Source: Streptomyces sp. SLBN-118 (GTDB lineage: Bacteria; Actinomycetota; Actinomycetes; Streptomycetales; Streptomycetaceae). From it: a stretch of DNA of 64,000 nucleotides. Where the stretch lies: assembly GCF_006715635.1 (NCBI RefSeq), contig NZ_VFNP01000001.1:806001-870000 (forward strand), in the 5' to 3' direction. Below, one piece after another: positions 32,078-39,821 of the stretch. A program made the position numbers and the translations under genes. The notes below the pieces were generated by a model. That model was not told the DNA's origin. It saw only the letters and a program-made list of their open reading frames with translations, and ran no database searches. Position 1 is the stretch's first letter, and each line of letters begins with the position of its first letter.

Positions 32078-34159
32078 TTGTCAAACATAAATGATTCTGC
32101 CGTGCGTGCGGTTGAATCAGAGCAAGGTTACGTGTCCTCATTGTATGAGCTGCTCACCGAGCGGCTTTCCGAGGCACGAGCGAACCGGGCGAGTGTACTG
32201 AAGGCCCCGGCGGACGGCGCCGGCGAGGCGTACGAGAGAGAGATCGCCGCCGACCGTCTGACCAAAGAGATCGGCCGGCTGGAAGGCGCCGAGAAGGGGC
32301 TGGTCTTCGGGCGCATCGACTGGACGGACGGCACGGCCCTGCGCATCGGGCGGATCGGACTGCACACGGAGGAGGACGAACTGCCGCTGCTCGTGGACTG
32401 GCGCGCGAACGCGGCGCGGCCCTTCTACGAGGCGACACCGGTCCACCCGATGGATCTGCGGCGGCGCCGGCACCTGCGCCTCGAGGAGCGCACGGTCGTC
32501 TCGGTGAGCGACGAACTGCTCGACGGGACCGCCCCGACCGACGAAGACGTCGTGGGGGACGGCCCGTTGACCGAGGCTCTGTCGGCACGGCGTACGGGCA
32601 GGATGCACGCGGCCGTCGCGACGCTGCAGGCCGAGCAGGACGAGATCGTCCGCTCCGCCCACCGCGGGGTGACCGTGGTGCAGGGCGGGCCCGGCACCGG
32701 CAAGACGGTGGTCGCCCTGCACCGGGCGGCCTACGTCCTGTACGCGTTCCCGCCTGCCGCGGAGGAAGGCGTCCTTGTGGTGGGCCCCAACGCCCGTTTC
32801 CTCGACTACATCTCCCAGGTCCTTCCCTCACTCGGGGAGAACGACGTCGATCTGGCGACCTGTCAGGAACTGGCCGGAGTGTCCCCGGACGCGGTGGACC
32901 CGTTCGACACGGCGCGCCTCAAGGGCGGCCTGGACCTCGCCGACGCCCTGGCCGGCCTGCTGCGAGACCACCAGGCCCCCGCCGGTGACTTCACCGTCCG
33001 GGTCGGGCAGGAACTGGTCCACCTGTCCGAGAAGGAGGTCGCCACTGCACGCGCCGCCGCCCTGGCGGCCGCATCCGGCCACAACCCCGCGCGCCAGGCG
33101 TTCAAGGAACTCCTGGTCGACGCCGTCACCGACGCGATGCAACGGGACATGGGCGACCTCCTGGAGCAGATCGACGCCGATGCCGAGCAGATGACGGGCC
33201 TGAACCTCGACCGGTTCACGGGGATCGCCCAGCGCCGTGCCGAGGGCGCCGCCGACCCGGGTCCGGTCCACGAGCTGGACCTGGACGCCATCGGGGCCGA
33301 TCTCCTCGACGACGCCGGTGTCGACCGGGCGGTCGAGGCGCTCTTGCCGAGGCTGGTACCCGGCGACCTCGTGAAGGCACTGCTGACGGATGCCGACGCC
33401 CTGGCCGAGCGCCTGCCGACCCTGACCCCGCAGGAGCGGTCCCTTCTCCTGCGTTCCCCGGAGGCCCCGTGGACCGATGCGGACGTGCCGTTGCTGGACG
33501 AGGCAGCGAGCCTGGTCGACGGCCCGCCCGAGCGGACGTACGGGCACGTCGTCGTCGACGAGGCGCAGGAACTGACCGCTATGCAGTGGCGGATGATCGT
33601 CCGCCGCTGCCCAGCGAGGGCGATGACGCTGGTGGGTGACTTCGCCCAGTCGGGCCCCGCCACGACGGCACGCGACTGGAAGGAAGCCCTGAGCCCGCAT
33701 GTCGGGAACCGTTTCAGACTGCACGACCTGACGGTCAGTTACCGCACCACGCAGGAGATCCTGGAGAGCGTCCGGGACCTGCTCGCGCGGATCGCTCCGG
33801 ACCAGCGGCCCACACGGTCACTGCGCAGCGGTGAGAGCCCGCGCACCGTGACCACACATGGGGACGGGTTGGTCACCGCCGTCATGGAGGAACTGCGCGC
33901 CCAGAGCACCGCGCAGCCGGACGAACTCCTGGGAGTGATCTGCGCGGACACCCGGGTGAGCCAGTTGACGGCTCACGGCATCGCCGACCACGCACGCATC
34001 GTGCCCGCGTCCGAAGCACGTGGCCTCGAGTTCGACGGGGTCGTCGTCCTGAACCCCGAGGAGATCATCACGGCCCGCCCCGGCGGGGAGAGGGACCTGT
34101 ACGTGGCCCTGACCCGGGCCACCAAGCGCCTGTGCACCATCACCACCCAGCCCGCATGA
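32078..34159 (+). CDS. helR: RNA polymerase recycling ATPase HelR (HelD-like)
   Basis: A 693-residue UvrD/HelD-type superfamily 1 ATPase. An N-terminal coiled-coil arm (EQGYVSSLYELLTERLSEARANR), a HelD-specific region (GRIDWTDGTALRIGRIGLHTEEDE, LLVDWRANAARPFYEATP), Walker A GGPGTGKTVVALHRAAYVLY, an inserted helical arm (about 300-480), Walker B HVVVDEAQELTAMQW, VSYRTTQEI and EARGLEFDGVVV. In Streptomyces HelR displaces rifampicin-stalled RNA polymerase from DNA and gives tolerance. TTG 32078 was chosen: AAGGAG lies 7 nt upstream, while the earlier TTG at 32039 has no binding site. The neighbourhood (broken SNF2, unusual upstream DNA) suggests acquisition by recombination. Confidence 0.88.
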   Translation: MSNINDSAVRAVESEQGYVSSLYELLTERLSEARANRASVLKAPADGAGEAYEREIAADRLTKEIGRLEGAEKGLVFGRIDWTDGTALRIGRIGLHTEEDELPLLVDWRANAARPFYEATPVHPMDLRRRRHLRLEERTVVSVSDELLDGTAPTDEDVVGDGPLTEALSARRTGRMHAAVATLQAEQDEIVRSAHRGVTVVQGGPGTGKTVVALHRAAYVLYAFPPAAEEGVLVVGPNARFLDYISQVLPSLGENDVDLATCQELAGVSPDAVDPFDTARLKGGLDLADALAGLLRDHQAPAGDFTVRVGQELVHLSEKEVATARAAALAAASGHNPARQAFKELLVDAVTDAMQRDMGDLLEQIDADAEQMTGLNLDRFTGIAQRRAEGAADPGPVHELDLDAIGADLLDDAGVDRAVEALLPRLVPGDLVKALLTDADALAERLPTLTPQERSLLLRSPEAPWTDADVPLLDEAASLVDGPPERTYGHVVVDEAQELTAMQWRMIVRRCPARAMTLVGDFAQSGPATTARDWKEALSPHVGNRFRLHDLTVSYRTTQEILESVRDLLARIAPDQRPTRSLRSGESPRTVTTHGDGLVTAVMEELRAQSTAQPDELLGVICADTRVSQLTAHGIADHARIVPASEARGLEFDGVVVLNPEEIITARPGGERDLYVALTRATKRLCTITTQPA

Positions 34160-34167
34160 TGGCGCGG

Positions 34168-34191
34168 CGCCCGCGTGGTCGCCGCGGGCGC
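34168..34191 (+). terminator. Terminator after helR
   Basis: CGCCCGCG (34168-34175) pairs with CGCGGGCG (34183-34190) around a 7-nt loop, with one more G-C pair possible outside (34167/34191). It lies 8 nt after the stop. No T tract. Confidence 0.5.
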
Positions 34192-34379
34192 ACAAGTGCC
34201 CCAACGCGCCGTCAACGTACGCACTGGTGTAGCCCTGGCCTCCCTGCTCAGAAGCTGTGAATGAACCCCGGCACGAGCTCGCTATTGCTCGTCGAGGACG
34301 CCGATCCTTGGAGCTGTCATTTGCCTGCAGCGTTTCTCAGTATCCCGCTGCGAGGGCCGGTCAGAGGAATACCCGGGCT

Positions 34380-34398
34380 GTTCTGCCAGCGGCAGAAC
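34380..34398. promoter_or_regulatory. GTTCTGCC-AGC-GGCAGAAC inverted repeat
   Basis: Perfect 8-bp arms with a 3-nt centre, 41 nt before the start of the dienelactone-hydrolase-like gene. Could be an operator or a 5-prime-UTR hairpin. The remainder of 34192-34439 holds no gene that I can support. Confidence 0.4.
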
Positions 34399-34439
34399 AC
34401 CGGCCGGACCGGGCTCGACGATCACTACAGTCCAGACTC

Positions 34440-35177
34440 ATGACAACAATTACGACGCGTACGGTCGAGTATCCGGCCGACGGTTTGACGATGATCGGGC
34501 ACCTCGCGCTCCCGGCCGGTGTCGACCGTCGGCCCGCGGTGCTGCTCGGACCAGAGGGCATGGGGCTCAGCGACGTCGAGCGCCGCAGGGCCGATGCTCT
34601 CGCCGAGCTGGGATATGCAGCGCTGGCCTTCGACCTTCACGGCGGGCGCTATTTAGGTGACCCCGAGGAGATGCTGGCCCGTTGCCTGCCGCTGCTCGCT
34701 GATCCCGACCGGATGAGAGGCATCGGCCATGCGGCGCTCGACGTGTTGCGCACCGAACCGCGGACCGACCCCGACCGGATAGCCGCCGTCGGCTACGGCA
34801 CCGGGGGCGCCGTCGGGCTGGAACTCGGGCGCGGCGGCGTCAGCCTGCGCGCGATCGGGACAGTCAACGCACTGACCACGGGTCGACCGGGCGAAGCGGC
34901 GCGCATTCGCTGCCCCGTGTGGGCCGGGGTCGGGTCAGAGGACCCGATCATGCCGCCCGCGCAACGGAACGCGTTCACCGCTGAGATGCAGGCGGCGGGC
35001 GTCGACTGGCGCCTCACGGTCTACGGCGGCGCCTTGCACGCCTTCCACCACCCGCCGGTCGGTCACCCCGTGGTCCCCGGAGTCGGCTACCACCCTCGGC
35101 ACGCGCAGCGAGCCTGGCGCGACGTCGTCGATCTGCTCGCCGAGTGCCTTCCCGTGACAGAGAACCTGGGGGTATGA
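34440..35177 (+). CDS. Dienelactone-hydrolase-family protein with altered nucleophile
   Basis: A 245-residue alpha/beta-hydrolase of the DLH family: TMIGHLALPAG, PAVLLGPEGMGLSDVERRRADALAELGYAALAFDLHGG, and catalytic-type Asp (GSEDPIMPP) and His (GGALHAFHHP). At the nucleophile elbow, where true dienelactone hydrolases have G-x-C-x-G-G, this one reads GYGTGG, so the cysteine is replaced by glycine. Either Thr takes over, or it is a non-hydrolytic family member. Start ATG 34440 directly before TTA/ACG-rich codons; a binding site is not obvious. Ends in a strong terminator. Confidence 0.8.
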   Translation: MTTITTRTVEYPADGLTMIGHLALPAGVDRRPAVLLGPEGMGLSDVERRRADALAELGYAALAFDLHGGRYLGDPEEMLARCLPLLADPDRMRGIGHAALDVLRTEPRTDPDRIAAVGYGTGGAVGLELGRGGVSLRAIGTVNALTTGRPGEAARIRCPVWAGVGSEDPIMPPAQRNAFTAEMQAAGVDWRLTVYGGALHAFHHPPVGHPVVPGVGYHPRHAQRAWRDVVDLLAECLPVTENLGV

Positions 35178-35204
35178 CCCAGGCAAACATGCTGGCGCCC
35201 TGCT

Positions 35205-35238
35205 CTACCCGTCCGAGGGGTTCGCCTCGGACGGGTAG
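35205..35238 (+). terminator. Strong terminator after the DLH-like gene
   Basis: Perfect 14-bp stem (CTACCCGTCCGAGG / CCTCGGACGGGTAG) with a 6-nt loop GGTTCG, 28 nt after the stop. Confidence 0.7.
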
Positions 35239-35293
35239 GCGACCACCAGGCTGTAGTGGATTTGCATTGCGGGACAGTGTCTCGCGCTACCGC

Positions 35294-35430
35294 TCACCGG
35301 CTACCTGGTCCCGCCCGCAGCGGAGTGACGTTGCTCGGGCGCCCGCTGAGGACGTCCCGCAACTCCTCGTTCTCCAGGGTCAGTCGCGTGTTCTCCGCCA
35401 GGAATCCCTGGACATCGTCGCGAAGCCGGA
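35294..35430 (-). pseudogene. Coiled-coil C-terminal fragment, possibly from a transposon accessory protein
   Basis: The minus frame reads LRDDVQGFLAENTRLTLENEELRDVLSGRP, a leucine-zipper-like coiled coil, then a short tail and stop. The upstream part of the frame looks non-coding. Such endings occur in DUF6262/TnpC-type proteins of Tn554-like elements, among many others. Low confidence in both reality and family. Confidence 0.25.
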
Positions 35431-35440
35431 GGAGGAGTGG

Positions 35441-35677
35441 ACACCGCAGCCCGATGCACTCGCCCGGGCGCGGACGGCGCTCGACGAGGCCTGGGAAGGG
35501 GCCGACCGACCGCAGCTGCGGGGAACAGGCACAGGCGCCTGGACGGTGGTGGGCGCCGATGCTCAGCTGCGACTGGGACGGGACGGCCGCTGGTGGCCCT
35601 GTCGCAAGGAGCGGGGCCGCTGGGCTCCGGCCGGATCGGCGGACCATGACCCGGCGGCGGCGCTGGCGGATGTGTGA
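35441..35677 (+). pseudogene. C-terminal remnant of a SWIM-zinc-finger-type protein
   Basis: The frame contains DALARARTALDEAWEGAD, WTVVGADAQLRLGRDGRWWP, KERGRWAPAGSADHDPAAAL, then stop. This wording resembles the C-terminal end of actinobacterial SWIM zinc finger proteins, which as I recall are encoded directly after SNF2 helicases. There is no start and the zinc-binding part is absent. Together with the truncated SNF2 gene at 30533-31711 it brackets the helR/DLH segment. Confidence 0.45.
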
Positions 35678-35774
35678 CGCAGCGCTTCAGCTGACCCAGC
35701 TGTTGATACGGCACACCTACGGACACGCTTGTCGGCTCCCCGCGCCTGGGCCACGATGGGCGCAGGAGGACGAG

Positions 35775-37028
35775 TTGAGCGACGCATGGGTGGCCCTTGA
35801 GTCCGGCGCGGATCCGGCGGAGCGGATCGGCGTGCTGCGGCGGGCGTACGACGCGTATGTGACGGCGGGGCGGGTCGAGCGCCCGGTGCGCTCCGTGGTG
35901 GCCGACTCCTGGCGTCGCTCGGCGCGCGCCCGCGTCAGCCCGGACGGCACGGCGGGCGTCGAACTCGATGCCGACGCACTGACCGCGTACCGCGAAAACC
36001 ATCCGCTGGCCCGGGTCATGCCCCTGGTCAGGGAGCTGACGGGCGCCTATGCGCAGGACGGCGAGCATCTGGTCGCCGTCTGCGACGCACACGGACGGCT
36101 GCTGTGGGTCGACGGGCCGCCCGCTACCCGCAGCAAGGCGGACCTGATGAACTTCGTGCCGGGTGCGCGCTGGGCCGAGGCGGCCGCCGGGACGAACGCT
36201 CCCGGCACGGCGATCACCGTCGACCGGCCCGTGCAGGTCTTCGCCGCCGAGCACTTCCGGCGGCCGGTCCAGGCCTGGACGTGCGCGGCGGCCCCGATCC
36301 ACGATCCGGGCACCGGACGGGTGCTCGGCGCCGTGGACATCACCGGCGGGGACCTGCTGGCGCATCCGCACAGCCTCGCCTTCGTGGGCGCCGTGGCGCG
36401 GGCCGCCGAGTCACAGCTCGCGCTGCTCGCCCCGGCGCCGGCCGCCGAGTGCGTGCAGCTCTCCGCCCTCGGACGGGACGAGGCACTGCTCGCGGCCGGA
36501 GGGCGCAAGCTGCGCCTGAGTCGCCGGCACAGCGAGATCCTGGTGCTGCTGGCCCATCGCCCCGAGGGCATCGGCGGCGAGGAGCTGCTGGTGGAGCTGT
36601 ACGAGGACGATTCGGTCACCCCCGTCACGCTCCGGGCCGAGCTGTCCCGGCTGCGGGGTCTGCTCGGCCCCGAACTGCTGCGCTCCCGCCCCTACCGGCT
36701 CGCGGTCCGCGTCGACGCCGACTTCGCCGCGGTGGCGCGGCGTCTCGCGTCGGGCGCGGTGACCGGGGCGCTGAGCGCGTACGCGGGTCCGCTGCTGCCC
36801 GCCTCGCAGGCGCCCGCGGTGGCGCGGCTGCGCCGGCGTCTGGAGGACCAGCTGCGGGCGGCGCTCGTCGCACGCGCCGATCCGGGGCTGCTGGCGGACT
36901 GGGCCTACAGCCCCTGGGGTGAGGACGATCTTGTGGTGTGGCGGGCTCTCGCCGAAGCGCTCCCCTTGCCGCAGCGCCCCTCCGCGCTCGCGCGCGTGCG
37001 TGAGCTGGACGCGTGGCAGGGGTCGTGA
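35775..37028 (+). CDS. GAF-domain transcriptional regulator
   Basis: A 417-residue protein related to the sensory part of AcoR-type activators. An N-terminal helical region includes RPVRSVVADSWRRSARARV. A GAF domain follows (about 85-215: LVAVCDAHGRLLWVDG, RWAEAAAGTNAPGTAI, FAAEHFRRPVQAWTCAAAPIHDPGTGRVLGAVDITG). The C-terminal region has a winged-helix-like segment (LRLSRRHSEILVLLAHRPEGIGGEELLVELYEDDSVTPVTLRAELSRLRGLL). No sigma-54 AAA domain, as usual in actinobacteria. TTG 35775 has AGGAGGA 4 nt upstream. Located directly before the aldehyde dehydrogenase/permease/GMC genes, so it is the likely activator of that pathway. Confidence 0.85.
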   Translation: MSDAWVALESGADPAERIGVLRRAYDAYVTAGRVERPVRSVVADSWRRSARARVSPDGTAGVELDADALTAYRENHPLARVMPLVRELTGAYAQDGEHLVAVCDAHGRLLWVDGPPATRSKADLMNFVPGARWAEAAAGTNAPGTAITVDRPVQVFAAEHFRRPVQAWTCAAAPIHDPGTGRVLGAVDITGGDLLAHPHSLAFVGAVARAAESQLALLAPAPAAECVQLSALGRDEALLAAGGRKLRLSRRHSEILVLLAHRPEGIGGEELLVELYEDDSVTPVTLRAELSRLRGLLGPELLRSRPYRLAVRVDADFAAVARRLASGAVTGALSAYAGPLLPASQAPAVARLRRRLEDQLRAALVARADPGLLADWAYSPWGEDDLVVWRALAEALPLPQRPSALARVRELDAWQGS

Positions 37029-37240
37029 CCGCAGGGGCCATGACCGCGGAGGTCCGGCGCGCACCGGGCTTCACTCGGTGATCACTCGGTGATCAGGGGA
37101 GCGTTCCTTCCCCACCGGATGACGGTCCCCGCACTGCGAACACGGGCCGATCTCCTTACTGTCGATGGGTGGAGCACCACAGGGCATGTCCCGGCCGGCC
37201 CGTGTCGGGTGCCCGGCCATGTGAACCCGGAGGAGCCCCC

Positions 37241-38188
37241 ATGCCGGACCTGTTCATCGGTGGTCAGTGGAGCGCCGCGGTCGACGGGCAGGTACGTGAG
37301 ATCCGCTGCCCTGCGGACGGCACCCTGGTCGCGACCGTGGACGAGGCCGGATCGAAGGATGCCGCGGCGGCGATCGCCGCGGCCCGTGACGCCTTCGACC
37401 GCGGCCCCTGGCCCGCCACCCCGGCCGCCGAGCGCGGCAGGCTGCTGCTGCGCGTCGCCGACCTGCTGGAACGCGACAAGGACGCACTCGCCCGCGCCGA
37501 GTCCCTGGACACCGGGAAGCGGCTGGTGGAGAGCGAGTACGACATGGACGACATCGCGGGCTGCTTCCGCTACTTCGGCAGCCTGACCGGCTCCGGCGGC
37601 AGAGACCGGGTCGTCGACACGGGCAATCCCGACGCGGACAGCAGGGTGGTGCACGAGCCGGTCGGTGTGTGCGCGCTGATCACTCCGTGGAACTATCCGC
37701 TGCTGCAGACCGCGTGGAAGGTCGCCCCGGCGCTCGGCGCGGGCAACACCTTCGTACTCAAGCCCAGCGAGCTGACCCCGCACACCGCCGTCATCCTGAT
37801 GCGTCTGCTGTCCGAGGCCGGGCTGCCGGACGGGGTGGCCAATCTGGTGCTGTCGGTGGTGCGTGACGAGTCGTTCGGCCCGGTGCTCACCGTCGAGACG
37901 TTCCGCGACGACGAGGAGGCGGTCGCGCTCGCCAACGACACCGTCTACGGGCTGGCCGGGGCGGTCTGGTCGCAGGACGTCGGCCGGGCGCACAAGGTGG
38001 CGTCCCGGATCCGCGCCGGAACCGTATGGATCAACGACTTCCATCCCTACGTCCCACAGGCCGAGTGGGGCGGTATGAAACAGTCCGGCTTCGGCCGTGA
38101 ACTGGGCCCCGCGGGACTCGCGGAATACCAGGAGGCCAAGCACATCTGGCGCAATCTCGCACCGCGCCCCCAGAGGTGGTTCGCGTGA
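37241..38188 (+). CDS. Betaine-aldehyde-type dehydrogenase with in-frame internal deletion
   Basis: 315 residues against about 490 for the family. Residues 1-205 are a normal N-terminal half (MPDLFIGGQWSAAVDG, ALITPWNYPLLQTAWKVAPAL, NTFVLKPSELTPHTAVILM, GLPDGVANLVL). The frame then continues without a shift into the normal C-terminal part (SVVRDESFGPVLTVETF, YGLAGAVWSQDVGRAH, WGGMKQSGFGRELG). The missing roughly 175 residues include the catalytic Glu (LELGGK) and Cys, so the protein cannot be an active dehydrogenase. Cofactor-binding is also incomplete. GGAGGAG before ATG 37241; the stop overlaps the permease start (GTGA), so coupling is retained. Functionally a pseudogene, or a regulatory or structural leftover. 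Confidence 0.85.
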   Translation: MPDLFIGGQWSAAVDGQVREIRCPADGTLVATVDEAGSKDAAAAIAAARDAFDRGPWPATPAAERGRLLLRVADLLERDKDALARAESLDTGKRLVESEYDMDDIAGCFRYFGSLTGSGGRDRVVDTGNPDADSRVVHEPVGVCALITPWNYPLLQTAWKVAPALGAGNTFVLKPSELTPHTAVILMRLLSEAGLPDGVANLVLSVVRDESFGPVLTVETFRDDEEAVALANDTVYGLAGAVWSQDVGRAHKVASRIRAGTVWINDFHPYVPQAEWGGMKQSGFGRELGPAGLAEYQEAKHIWRNLAPRPQRWFA

Positions 38189-39774
38189 GCGGCGGCAGCG
38201 GCGGCGGACCTGACCGGTCACATGCCCACTACCTCCGTCGCGCCCAGGGCAAGCACGACGACGACGCGCTCGGCGAGCTCGGCTACAAGCCCGAACTCAA
38301 GCGCACCCTCGGCAACTTCCACACCTTCGCCGCAGGGATCAGCTACATCTCGATCCTGACCGGCATCTTCCAGCTCTTCTACTTCGGTATCGCCTTCGGC
38401 GGCCCCGCCTACTGGTGGTCCTGGCCGATGGTCTTCGTCGGCCAGCTGATGGTGGCGCTCTGCTTCTGCGAACTCGCCGCCCGCTACCCGGTGGCCGGGT
38501 CCGTCTACAACTGGTCCAAGACCATGGGCGGACCACACGTCGGCTGGCTCGGCGGCTGGATGATGATGACAGCCACCATGGTGACGCTCTCCGCCGTGGC
38601 CCTCGCCTACCAGATCACGCTGCCCCAGATCGACGACTGGTTCCAGTTCGTCGGTGACGGCTCCGGCAAGACCGACGCCGCCGCCAACGCCGTCCTGCTG
38701 GGCACGGTGCTCATCCTCTTCACGACCGTTGTGAACGCCTTCGGCGTCAAGCTCATGGCCACCATCAACTCCGCGGGGGTGTTCATCGAGCTGATCGCCG
38801 CCGTGGCCCTGGCCATCTTCCTCGCGGCGCACATCACCCGCGGCCCCAGCTCCGTCCTGACCGAGACATACGGGCTCGGGAGCGGCGACACCCTCGGCTA
38901 CTTCGGCGCGTTCCTCACCGCGTCACTGGCATCGGCGTATGTGATGTACGGCTTCGACACGGCATCCTCGCTCGGCGAGGAGTCGCACGATCCGAGCCGC
39001 AACGCCCCGCGCGCCATCCTGCGTGCCCTGATCGCGTCCTTCGTCATCGGCGGGCTGATTCTGCTCTTCGCGATGATGGCCGTGCCCGATCTCGCCGCGA
39101 AGGAGCTGGGGACGGAAGGACTGCAGTACGTGGTGCTCAAGACCCTCGGCTCGACGATCGGCGAGATCTTCCTGTGGTGCGTCGTCGTCGCGATCACCGT
39201 GTGCGCCCTGGCCGTGCACGCCGCGGGCATCCGGCTGATGTTCGCGATGGCACGCGACAACAACCTGCCTGCGGGCTCGATGCTGGCGCGTGTCAGCCCG
39301 CGCTTCAAGACGCCGGTCGTGCCCGCCGTGGTAATCGGCGTGGTGGCGGTGGTCATCCTGGTCATCAACATCAACCAGCCGCAGATCTTCTCGGTGATCA
39401 CCAGCATCGCGATCATCATGATCTACATCGCCTATCTGCTGGTCACTTTCCCCATGCTGCTGCGGCGGCTGCGCGGCAGGTGGCAGCCGGCCGAGGGGAA
39501 GTTCTCGCTCGGCCGGTTCGGGCTGCCTGTCAACATCCTGGCCGTGGTGTGGGGCCTGGCCATGTCCATCAACCTCGCCTGGCCGCGCGCCGCTGTCTAC
39601 AACGCCACCGGTCCCCAGCACTGGTATCTGCGCTGGGGCGCGTTCCTGTTCGTCGGTGTGGTCGCGCTCGGCGGCTTCGCCTACTACTGGTTCGTGCAGC
39701 GCCACCGTACGGGCGTACTCGCCGAGCACCGCGCCGTCACAGCGGACGAGCCTCCGGCCACCGCCACCCCCTGA
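38185..39774 (+). CDS. APC-family amino acid/amine permease
   Basis: A 529-residue transporter with about 12-13 TM helices. Typical APC wording: ELGYKPELKRTLGNFHTFAAGISYISILTGIFQLFYFG at the start, WSWPMVFVGQLMVALCFCELAARYPVAGSVYNWSK, and YGFDTASSLGEESHDPSRNAPRAI. Relatives import amino acids, GABA, ethanolamine or choline-like amines. GTG 38185 overlaps the preceding stop, with AGAGGTGG upstream. The context (aldehyde and alcohol dehydrogenases) suggests an amino alcohol substrate. Confidence 0.88.
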   Translation: MSGGSGGGPDRSHAHYLRRAQGKHDDDALGELGYKPELKRTLGNFHTFAAGISYISILTGIFQLFYFGIAFGGPAYWWSWPMVFVGQLMVALCFCELAARYPVAGSVYNWSKTMGGPHVGWLGGWMMMTATMVTLSAVALAYQITLPQIDDWFQFVGDGSGKTDAAANAVLLGTVLILFTTVVNAFGVKLMATINSAGVFIELIAAVALAIFLAAHITRGPSSVLTETYGLGSGDTLGYFGAFLTASLASAYVMYGFDTASSLGEESHDPSRNAPRAILRALIASFVIGGLILLFAMMAVPDLAAKELGTEGLQYVVLKTLGSTIGEIFLWCVVVAITVCALAVHAAGIRLMFAMARDNNLPAGSMLARVSPRFKTPVVPAVVIGVVAVVILVININQPQIFSVITSIAIIMIYIAYLLVTFPMLLRRLRGRWQPAEGKFSLGRFGLPVNILAVVWGLAMSINLAWPRAAVYNATGPQHWYLRWGAFLFVGVVALGGFAYYWFVQRHRTGVLAEHRAVTADEPPATATP

Positions 39775-39821
39775 CGTCCCGATCCGGCATCCCGATCCGA
39801 CGTCCCGAACCTGGAGCTGCG

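Noticed and set aside
35650..35774. CAGCTG-ACC-CAGCTG as an operator for the GAF regulator
   Set aside because: CAGCTG is self-palindromic and common in GC-rich DNA; two copies alone are weak evidence.
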